Below are positions 6,985 through 13,316 of a stretch of DNA of 13,316 nucleotides, in pieces. The notes under the pieces are model-generated. The model was not told the DNA's origin, made no database searches, and saw nothing but the letters and a program-made list of their open reading frames with translations. The stretch spans positions 1 through 13,316 of the forward strand of contig JBBDRV010000003.1 in NCBI GenBank assembly GCA_040905285.1, in the 5' to 3' direction. This DNA is from JBBDRV01 sp040905285 (lineage in GTDB: Bacteria; Bacteroidota; Rhodothermia; Balneolales; Balneolaceae). Position 1 is the first letter of the stretch; each line of letters begins with the position of its first letter. Position numbers and translations under genes: made by a program.

Positions 6985-9900
6985 ATGTACCTGATATTCG
7001 ATACGGAGACTACGGGCCTGCCCCGGAACTTTTCGGCACCTCTGACTGACTTTGACAACTGGCCCAGGTGTGTTCAGCTCGCATGGCAGCTGCATGACCA
7101 CACCGGCAAGCTCCTGTCTTCAGGAGATTATATAATCCGGCCCGACGGATTTACGATACCCTTCAACTCTGAAAAAATACACGGCATTTCAACCGGGCGG
7201 GCAAAGGAGGAGGGAGTGCCGCTGAGTGAAGCGATGGACGCTTTCCGTACAGACCTTGCCGCTGCCCCTTTTGTGATCGGGCACAATCTGGAGTTTGACC
7301 TGAATATCATGGGTTCCGAGTATCTGAGGTTGAAACGGGACAACCCGCTGGCAGGAAAAATCTGCATTGATACCAAAGATGATTCGACCGAATACTGCAA
7401 ACTGCCGGGGGGAAGGGGCCGCTATAAATGGCCGGCACTGGCGGAATTGCATGACAAGCTGTTCGACACAGGTTTTGAGGAAGCGCATAATGCCGCAGCC
7501 GACGTCGACGCTACCGGCCGCTGTTTTCTTGAACTTGTCCGGATCGGGGTCATACAATTCCAGTTTCCTGCCGGGTTTTCAGAGCTCGACAAACCGGCCG
7601 GGTCCTACATTGACAGGGAAAACTACAGCGGGAAAGTAAAAGAACTGAAAGCCAGAAAAGCCCCGGCCGCTCCGGTCAAAGGGGCTGATGGGACAGATCT
7701 GCCGGACCCTGCACTGCAAACAGAAGCGGCGGAGTCCATTCAGGATCCATTCTCACATTTGCATGTTCATTCCCAGTATTCTGTTCTTCAGGGTACGGCC
7801 AGTATTACGGATCTGGTAACCAGGGCCAGGGAAGATGGAATGCCGGCTGTCGCCCTGACAGATCTGGGTAATATGTTTGGTATGTTCAAATTTGTGCAGG
7901 CGGCCCATGAGAATGGCATCAAACCTGTTATCGGGTGTGAATGTTATTTTGTGGAGGACAGGCACAGGAAGAAATTTACAAGAGAAAACAGGGATAAACG
8001 CTATCAGCAGGTTTTCCTGGCCAAAAACATGGAAGGGTACCGTAATTTGGCAGAGCTTTGTTCCCTGGGATATGTAGAGGGCTATTACTATAAATTTCCG
8101 CGTATAGACAGAGAGCTGGTAGAGACATTCAGCGGCGGACTGATAACCACAACAGGCGGGTTGACCGGGGAAATACCGGACCTGATTCTGAACAGGGGGG
8201 AAGAACATGCCGAGGAGGCATTTCGATGGTGGCTGGATCAGTTTGGTGACGATTTCTATGTGGAACTGAACCGTCACGGACTGGAGGAGGAAGAAAGGGT
8301 CAACGGGGTGCTGCTCCGTTTTGCCGAAAAATACGGTGTGCGTGTCATTGCCTCCAACAATGCATACTACCTGGACAGGAAAGATTCCAGGGGACATGAT
8401 GCCCTGCTCTGCATTGATAACGGCGAACTCGTCAGTACACCTGTAGGCAGCGGCCGCGGCATGCGTTTTGGTTTTCCGAACGACGAATACTACTTCAAGA
8501 CACAGCAGGAAATGAAGGCTCTCTTTGCGGACATTCCTGAAGCGATCAGCAATACGTGGGAAATAGTTTCAAAGATAGAGTCGATTGACCTGCGAAGGGA
8601 CGTAATCCTCCCCAACTTCCGGCTGCCCGACGAATTCAAGAATGAAGATGAGTACCTGAAACATCTGAGTTATGAGGGTGCAAAGAAAAAATATGACAGT
8701 ACAGAGGGTGACGTTTCGGAGAGAATCGATCATGAGCTGGGCATCATCCGTGAAATGGGATTTGCCGGATACTTTCTGATCGTTCAGGATTTTATTGCCG
8801 CTGCCAGGGATATGAACGTGTTCGTCGGACCGGGCCGGGGGTCGGCGGCCGGATCGGTCGTCGCTTTTTGCATCGGTATCACCAATATCGATCCGCTCCG
8901 GTACGACCTTCTTTTTGAGAGATTTCTGAATCCGGAACGGGTATCCATGCCGGATATCGACATCGATTTTGACGATGACGGACGTCAGAAAGTGATTGAC
9001 TATGTGGTTGACAAGTATGGCAAAGACCAGGTAGCTCACATTATTACCTTCGGGACGATGGCAGCCCGTTCAGCAGTGCGGGATGTGGCCAGGGTACTGG
9101 ATCTGCCCCTTCAGGAAGCTGACCGTATAGCCAAACTGGTCCCGGAAACCATTGGCATTTCTCTCGAACAGGCCTTTAAGGAAGTAAAAGAGCTGCGTGC
9201 GATGAAACAGGATGACGGCCTGCAGGGCCAGACTCTGGAAATGGCGGAAACGCTGGAAGGGTCTGTCCGGAATACGGGAATTCATGCTGCCGGTGTCATT
9301 ATTGCACCTGACCGGCTGACCAATTATATCCCGATAAGCACCGCCAGGGACGCTGAACTTTATGTAACCCAGTTTGACGGCAAGGTTATAGAGGATGCGG
9401 GAATGCTGAAGATGGATTTCCTGGGCCTGAAGACCCTGTCGATTCTCAAATCCGTCATCGAGATGGTCAAAGAGAATCATGGAAAGGAATTCAATCTGGA
9501 CGACATCCCGCTGGATGATGCAAAGACATTTGAGCTGTGCCAGGAGGGGAGCACCGTCGGGACATTCCAGTTTGAATCTGACGGGATGCGCAAGTACCTC
9601 AAACAGTTAAAACCGACGGATATCAATGATCTGATTGCAATGAATGCCCTTTACCGGCCGGGACCCATGCAGTTTATCCCGGACTACATCAGGAGAAAGC
9701 ATGGCAGGGAGTCCGTTTCCTATCCCCATGAGGACCTGAGAAAAATTCTGGAGCCGACGTACGGCATTATGATTTATCAGGAGCAGATCATGATGGTGGC
9801 ACAGAAAATGGGGGGATATACGCTCGGTGAAGCGGATGTTCTCCGCCGCATCATGGGTAAAAAACAGCCGGAGCTGCTTCCGCCGGAGGAAGACAAGTTC

Positions 9901-11211
9901 ATGAGGCAGGCTGTTGAAAAAGGGTATGATAAAGAGATAGCGAAAGATGTATTTAACAAGATGGCCCTCTTTGCCGGATACGGATTTAACAAGTCCCATT
10001 CCGCGGCATATTCGGTGGTTGCCTATCATACCATGTTTTTCAAGGCAAATTATGGTGAAGAATTTCTGGCTGCTGTGCTGTCTCACAATATGAGCGATAT
10101 TAAAAAAGTGTCGTTCTTTATAGAAGAGTGTCAGCGGATGGGAATTCAGGTCGATCCGCCGAATATCAATACGGCAGAAGCCCGCTTCTCGGTGAAAGAG
10201 GGCAGGATCCAGTACGGCATGTCTGCGATCAAGGGGGTCGGATCCAATGCCATCGGCCAGATTGTGGCAGAGAGGGAAGAGAATGGATTTTTCACCTCCG
10301 TTTTTGATTTTTCCGCCCGTGTGGACACGCGGATCTGCAACCGCCGTACCATAGAAAGTCTTGCCCAGGCCGGCGCATTTGACTCGCTGCATGCGAACCG
10401 TGCACAACTTCTCGAGAGTATAGAAGATGTATTGAGTTATGCATCCCGGAGACAGGAAGAGGAGCGCCTGAATCAGGCAAGCCTGTTTGGTGAGGGGCCG
10501 GGCGGCGGCAAGGGCGCGGATGAACCCAGGTTGAGGGAATGCGCTCCGTGGTCTAACATCATGCGGCTGAATAAAGAGCGGGAACTGATCGGCTTTTACC
10601 TGAGCGGCCATCCTCTGGATAAATACCAGGAAGATATCCGGCTTTTTGCCAGCCATACCCTTGATCCGGATACGCTGGCCCGCCTCGGTGACAAGGCCAC
10701 CGTACGTATAGTGGGTATTATTACATCTGTCAAACGGCTTACCGACCGGAAAGGCAGGCCTTTTGCATTCGTCACTATCGAGGATCTGAAAGGCACCGTC
10801 GAGGCAATCACGTTCAATGAAATCTATGACCGGAACCTCGGCATGATCCAGACAGACACGATCGTGATGGCCGAAGGACATATCGACAAGCGCAATGACC
10901 AGCCGAAGGTCATCGTAAAATCCCTTGAAAGGGTCGAAACCCTGCGGGAAAAATATCAGGATCAGCTTCAGCTGACACTCAGCCTGGAGACCGACGTATT
11001 GACCAGGGACGAACTCAATGATATGGCGGCACTCTTCAGTTTACACAAGGGCAACACCCCGGTCAAACTGATGGTGTACAGTAAAGAGGCCGAAAAACCC
11101 ATTCCCATGAATGTGAGGAAATTTGTAGTCGAACCGAGCAACGAACTTCTGGGGAGCCTCCGCAACATAATAGGTGACAAGTCGGTCGGACTGTTCCGTT
11201 CTTCGGGATAA
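6985..11211 (+). CDS. dnaE: DNA polymerase III alpha subunit with fused N-terminal DnaQ-like proofreading exonuclease
   Basis: Replicative polymerase of 1408 aa. Residues 1-190 form a DEDDh exonuclease with D6 and E8 (DTETTG), D105 (GHNLEFD) and H168/D173 (HNAAAD), all intact. An Ala/Pro-rich linker runs to about 255. The PHP domain (about 256-470) keeps H258-x-H260-x-H262, D293, E319 and H431 but has L294, Q341, G392, N459 and Y461 where active PHP domains carry His, His, Cys, Asp and His. The polymerase core contains GPGRGSAAGS (615-624) and catalytic D659, D661 (PDIDIDF) and D811 (LKMDFLG). QASLF (1164-1168) matches the beta-clamp-binding motif, and an OB fold spans about 1236-1316. Without the exonuclease the protein is about 1150 aa, the usual DnaE length. 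This is not PolC, where the exonuclease lies inside the PHP domain. No Shine-Dalgarno precedes the ATG, but MYLIFDTETTG is the normal start of the exonuclease fold. Confidence 0.96.
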   Translation: MYLIFDTETTGLPRNFSAPLTDFDNWPRCVQLAWQLHDHTGKLLSSGDYIIRPDGFTIPFNSEKIHGISTGRAKEEGVPLSEAMDAFRTDLAAAPFVIGHNLEFDLNIMGSEYLRLKRDNPLAGKICIDTKDDSTEYCKLPGGRGRYKWPALAELHDKLFDTGFEEAHNAAADVDATGRCFLELVRIGVIQFQFPAGFSELDKPAGSYIDRENYSGKVKELKARKAPAAPVKGADGTDLPDPALQTEAAESIQDPFSHLHVHSQYSVLQGTASITDLVTRAREDGMPAVALTDLGNMFGMFKFVQAAHENGIKPVIGCECYFVEDRHRKKFTRENRDKRYQQVFLAKNMEGYRNLAELCSLGYVEGYYYKFPRIDRELVETFSGGLITTTGGLTGEIPDLILNRGEEHAEEAFRWWLDQFGDDFYVELNRHGLEEEERVNGVLLRFAEKYGVRVIASNNAYYLDRKDSRGHDALLCIDNGELVSTPVGSGRGMRFGFPNDEYYFKTQQEMKALFADIPEAISNTWEIVSKIESIDLRRDVILPNFRLPDEFKNEDEYLKHLSYEGAKKKYDSTEGDVSERIDHELGIIREMGFAGYFLIVQDFIAAARDMNVFVGPGRGSAAGSVVAFCIGITNIDPLRYDLLFERFLNPERVSMPDIDIDFDDDGRQKVIDYVVDKYGKDQVAHIITFGTMAARSAVRDVARVLDLPLQEADRIAKLVPETIGISLEQAFKEVKELRAMKQDDGLQGQTLEMAETLEGSVRNTGIHAAGVIIAPDRLTNYIPISTARDAELYVTQFDGKVIEDAGMLKMDFLGLKTLSILKSVIEMVKENHGKEFNLDDIPLDDAKTFELCQEGSTVGTFQFESDGMRKYLKQLKPTDINDLIAMNALYRPGPMQFIPDYIRRKHGRESVSYPHEDLRKILEPTYGIMIYQEQIMMVAQKMGGYTLGEADVLRRIMGKKQPELLPPEEDKFMRQAVEKGYDKEIAKDVFNKMALFAGYGFNKSHSAAYSVVAYHTMFFKANYGEEFLAAVLSHNMSDIKKVSFFIEECQRMGIQVDPPNINTAEARFSVKEGRIQYGMSAIKGVGSNAIGQIVAEREENGFFTSVFDFSARVDTRICNRRTIESLAQAGAFDSLHANRAQLLESIEDVLSYASRRQEEERLNQASLFGEGPGGGKGADEPRLRECAPWSNIMRLNKERELIGFYLSGHPLDKYQEDIRLFASHTLDPDTLARLGDKATVRIVGIITSVKRLTDRKGRPFAFVTIEDLKGTVEAITFNEIYDRNLGMIQTDTIVMAEGHIDKRNDQPKVIVKSLERVETLREKYQDQLQLTLSLETDVLTRDELNDMAALFSLHKGNTPVKLMVYSKEAEKPIPMNVRKFVVEPSNELLGSLRNIIGDKSVGLFRSSG

Positions 11212-11214
11212 AAA

Positions 11215-11242
11215 TTATCCCCGCAGCGGCCGTCGGGGATAA
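11215..11242 (+). terminator. Strong hairpin directly after dnaE, probable terminator
   Basis: Perfect 9-bp arms TTATCCCCG / CGGGGATAA enclose a 10-nt loop and begin 4 nt after the dnaE stop. The left side is A/T-rich, but the right side continues CTTCAGG with no T-tract, so it is either a non-canonical terminator or a 3'-end stabiliser. Confidence 0.5.
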
Positions 11243-11395
11243 CTTCAGGTAATCGGCCGGATAGTAAAAAGTGATATGCTAAACAGTTCATTTTAATGTA
11301 CATTTTACCGGCCGGTGAATCAGGTAAAAGAAAGCCCGCAGTGACGGCGTCATGAATCCGGCCGAATCGTATGCAAGCTATTACAGTACCGGCCG
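11227..11395. repeat. Cluster of five CGGCCG sites in the dnaE-trxA gap
   Basis: CGGCCG occurs at 11227, 11254, 11309, 11359 and 11390. The copy at 11309 lies in the 10-bp palindrome ACCGGCCGGT (11307-11316). CCGGCCGGTGAATC at 11308 and CCGGCCGAATC at 11358 are near copies. A further dyad, TGACG-G-CGTCA, is at 11342-11352. The 291-bp gap (11212-11502) has no credible gene: the only frames are peptides of about 16-22 codons without ribosome sites. The cluster could be regulator binding sites or paired hairpins in a trxA leader, but no known family is recognised. Confidence 0.5.
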
Positions 11396-11502
11396 TTATT
11401 AATAATGAAATTATGAACATTTACACGATTTGGGCTGTTCAGGCGGAAGGTGGCACCGGCAGAAACGATTATCAATTATAAAATCAAATAGTCAGTAGAA
11501 TT

Positions 11503-11829
11503 ATGTCGAAACCAATTGAATTTACAGACAGCAATTTTTTGGATGAAGTAGAAAAATCAGACAGTCCGGTCCTGGTTGATTTCTGGGCGGAGTGGTGCGG
11601 TCCCTGCCGGACTGTGGGTCCCGTTGTAGAGGAACTGGCCGGGGAATACGAAGGAAAAGTTAAAATAGGCAAGGTCAATGTGGACCATAATCCGGAAGTA
11701 TCTGTCAAGTACGGTATCCGGAGCATTCCGGCGCTTCTGATCTTCAGGGGCGGAGAGGTTGTGGACCAGATTATCGGAGCCGTACCAAAAAACCAGATCA
11801 AGAATAAGCTGGACGCACAGCTGGTCTGA
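11503..11829 (+). CDS. trxA: Thioredoxin
   Basis: Cytoplasmic protein-disulfide reductase of 108 aa. The active site WCGPC gives C32 and C35, buried D26 is present, and the cis-proline loop is SIPALLIF with P76. All of these fall at the same positions as in E. coli TrxA, and there is no signal peptide. It would supply electrons to peroxiredoxins, ribonucleotide reductase or methionine sulfoxide reductase, and in E. coli glutathione/thioredoxin systems re-reduce OxyR-type disulfides. It stands alone, 291 bp after dnaE and 164 bp before the efflux operon, so it is probably a single-gene unit. The ribosome site is weak (GTAGAATT before ATG) and no clear promoter is seen. Confidence 0.96.
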   Translation: MSKPIEFTDSNFLDEVEKSDSPVLVDFWAEWCGPCRTVGPVVEELAGEYEGKVKIGKVNVDHNPEVSVKYGIRSIPALLIFRGGEVVDQIIGAVPKNQIKNKLDAQLV

Positions 11830-11873
11830 TTATCAGGGTTGTTCTGTTCCCAGGTATTTGTGGCGACGGGACA

Positions 11874-11916
11874 GAAACCGCCAGCTGTGAGCTGTTTCCG
11901 GCGTATGCAATTTTTT
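11874..11916 (+). terminator. Possible trxA terminator: bulged hairpin and T6 tract
   Basis: GAAAC...AGCT pairs with AGCT...GTTTC around a 3-nt loop (11874-11898), with a 4-nt bulge. An alternative pairing is CGCC (11879-11882) with GGCG (11900-11903). Six T follow at 11911-11916, farther from the stem than in a standard terminator. Support is weak. Confidence 0.25.
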
Positions 11917-11993
11917 CATAATGACACTGTCCCTTACGGATGAAGTCCTGATTTGCCGGCTCTCGGGAGCGGGTTCAACTACTTTTTTTTGCA

Positions 11994-13088
11994 ATGGCTA
12001 TGAAAAAGGCTGGGAAACGAATACTCACCACCGGGCTGGTGTTAATGATCTTGGCGGCGCTTGCCTGGCCCAAGGTAAAACCCCTGTTCAGTTCGCCTGC
12101 TGAAGAAAGTGACGATTCTCCGTCCGGGAATCTGATGCAGGTTGAAGCTGTGGAACTGGAACCGGAGACACTGGATGACAGGATCTACGCAAGCGGCACT
12201 GTTCAGGCTAATGAGATTGTAGATCTCCGCTCGGAAATATCCGGTAAAATCGTGGATATTCATTTTGAAGAAGGCCGTTCTGTTACAGCCGGACAGCTTC
12301 TGTTAAAGATCAACGACAGTGAACTTCAGGCACAGCGACGAAGAGCCCAGTTCCAGCTGTCCCTTGCGGAACAGCGGGAAGAACGCCAGCAGCGATTACT
12401 CGAGAGGGGCGGAATCAGCCAGGAAGAATATGATGCTATTGTCAATGAAGTGAATGTGCTCCGGGCGGAGATCGATCTGGTTGATGCGCAGATTGAGAAA
12501 ACTGAAATAAGGGCTCCCTTTGACGGGGTGGTGGGACTGAAATATGTCAGCACGGGCAGTTTTATCTCTTCCGATACCCAGATTGCCACACTCAATGATA
12601 TCAACCCGGTCAAGATCGACTTTTCGGTGCCTGAACGGTATTCCACAAGTGTCGAGCCCGGAGACAGACTGCAGTTTGACGTCCAGGGCCGTGATTCATC
12701 ATTTACCGGTGAGGTATATGCCGTTGAACCCAGAATAGACAGACAGACCCGCACCCTGCAGATACGGGCTGTCAGTGATAACTCCGATCAGCTGCTTATC
12801 CCCGGGGCCTTTGCGAGTATTGAGCTGATCCTGGATTCTGTGGACAATGCCCTGATGCTGCCGACCATTGCGGTTATTCCCGACATGAACCGGCAAAAGG
12901 TTTTTTTGTACAGAAACGGGGAGGTTGAGGAAGTTTCGGTAACCACCGGGTTGCGGACCGAAAGTTCTGTCCGTATTACAGACGGCGTTGCACCCGGTGA
13001 TACGGTACTTACCACAGGCCTTCTGCAGGTCCGTCCCGGAATGCCGGTTGAACTGACACGTGTATTCAAATCCAGCGGACAGCAATGA
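11994..13088 (+). CDS. RND efflux periplasmic adaptor (membrane fusion protein)
   Basis: Periplasmic adaptor linking an inner-membrane RND pump to an outer-membrane channel. An N-terminal hydrophobic anchor (about residues 9-26) without a lipobox Cys is followed by a lipoyl half-motif (about 66-108, ISGKIVDIHFEEGRSVTAGQ), an alpha-helical hairpin (about 110-170, rich in Gln/Glu/Arg heptads), the second lipoyl half (IRAPFDGVVG, 172-181), a beta-barrel (about 205-285) and a membrane-proximal domain ending near residue 355. Length (364 aa) is normal. The stop overlaps the pump start by ATGA, indicating translational coupling. The start could instead be the second ATG, two codons on. Eight T at 11983-11990 lie directly before the start; no in-frame upstream ATG exists. 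The transported compound cannot be deduced. Confidence 0.92.
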   Translation: MAMKKAGKRILTTGLVLMILAALAWPKVKPLFSSPAEESDDSPSGNLMQVEAVELEPETLDDRIYASGTVQANEIVDLRSEISGKIVDIHFEEGRSVTAGQLLLKINDSELQAQRRRAQFQLSLAEQREERQQRLLERGGISQEEYDAIVNEVNVLRAEIDLVDAQIEKTEIRAPFDGVVGLKYVSTGSFISSDTQIATLNDINPVKIDFSVPERYSTSVEPGDRLQFDVQGRDSSFTGEVYAVEPRIDRQTRTLQIRAVSDNSDQLLIPGAFASIELILDSVDNALMLPTIAVIPDMNRQKVFLYRNGEVEEVSVTTGLRTESSVRITDGVAPGDTVLTTGLLQVRPGMPVELTRVFKSSGQQ

Positions 13089-13316
13089 GTTTAACGTCAC
13101 TGAGTATACGACGGCCTGTACTGGCATCGGTGATGTCCATCGTTATTGTCCTGTTCGGGATCATTTCATTTTTCCTGCTCGGGGTCAGAGAATACCCGTC
13201 GGTTGATCCACCCGTGGTAACGGTGCGCACAGATTACATCGGTGCAAGTGCGGATGTGATTGAGTCCCAGATCACGGAGCCTCTGGAAGAGTCCCTCAAT
13301 GCGGTTGCGGGCATCC
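13085..13316 (+). CDS. RND (HAE1-type) efflux pump inner-membrane permease, 5' part only
   Basis: The frame is open from an ATG overlapping the adaptor stop to the window edge, giving 77 codons. It begins MSLTSLSIRRPVLASVMSIV, with the RRPV motif and first transmembrane helix (about residues 13-32) typical of AcrB/MexB-type pumps. It continues with REYPSVDPPVVTV and YIGASADVIESQITEPLEE, the conserved start of the first porter domain. Homologues run to roughly 1000 residues or more, so about 7% is visible. It forms a proton-driven efflux pump with the preceding adaptor; an outer-membrane channel gene may follow beyond the window. Confidence 0.93.
   Translation, partial: MSLTSLSIRRPVLASVMSIVIVLFGIISFFLLGVREYPSVDPPVVTVRTDYIGASADVIESQITEPLEESLNAVAGI

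Noticed and set aside
6885..7049. Small plus-strand frame of about 54 codons before and into dnaE
   Set aside because: It overlaps the exonuclease codons of dnaE, has no convincing ribosome site and matches nothing recognisable.
9607..10881. Minus-strand open frame of 424 codons inside dnaE
   Set aside because: It lies entirely within conserved polymerase coding sequence on the other strand; composition-driven shadow with no family features.
11296..11481. Three short peptides (about 16-22 codons) in the dnaE-trxA gap
   Set aside because: No ribosome sites and no conserved or hydrophobic character; chance frames in a spacer.
4073..11829. An OxyR-thioredoxin-DNA polymerase redox or genome-defence island
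   Set aside because: The genes are on different strands and in separate transcription units with ordinary housekeeping neighbours; proximity alone does not support a system.

Overview
The window looks like chromosomal core sequence from a member of the Bacteroidota/Balneolota/Rhodothermota (FCB) group. The pointers are a secreted dipeptidyl-peptidase IV, mostly weak Shine-Dalgarno sequences, two candidate promoters with the Bacteroidota-type -7 element TAnnTTTG, and the style of the housekeeping proteins. I infer Balneolota or Rhodothermota, without certainty. Nothing in it looks like a phage, transposon, CRISPR array or plasmid.

Layout. Positions 54-5005 carry three minus-strand genes: oxyR (4073-5005), a phosphohexomutase (2410-3834) and a secreted S9B dipeptidyl peptidase (54-2315). 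A 109-bp divergent region (5006-5114) separates oxyR from the plus-strand genes and contains two dyads that could be OxyR/LysR sites. Plus-strand genes follow: acylphosphatase (5115-5393), a 5'-truncated thpR/ligT 2',3'-cyclic phosphodiesterase remnant (5614-5967), and a membrane-anchored alpha/beta hydrolase (5988-6809). Next is a 1408-residue DNA polymerase III alpha subunit with an N-terminal DnaQ-type exonuclease (6985-11211), then thioredoxin (11503-11829), and an RND efflux operon made of an adaptor (11994-13088) and the start of its inner-membrane pump (13085 to the window end, overlapping by ATGA).

The gap between acylphosphatase and the thpR remnant is unusual. It holds a compound array of CCCTGATT / CCCTGATCGGC / CTGATTGAAGGCT units, then four imperfect 16-bp units that run up to where thpR homology begins. 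The N-terminal half of thpR, with its first HxTx motif, is absent. The minus strand of the first array fits a G-quadruplex pattern.

The most informative protein is the polymerase. Its fused exonuclease keeps all DEDDh catalytic residues, while five of the usual PHP-domain metal ligands are replaced, so proofreading has probably moved from the PHP site to the fused domain. OxyR keeps both redox cysteines at the Escherichia coli positions (C199, C208). OxyR and thioredoxin are both in the window but about 6.5 kb apart and not in one operon, so no joint system is claimed. I see no convincing undescribed defence or mobile system here; the strongest leads are the exonuclease-polymerase fusion and the repeat-flanked truncation of thpR.
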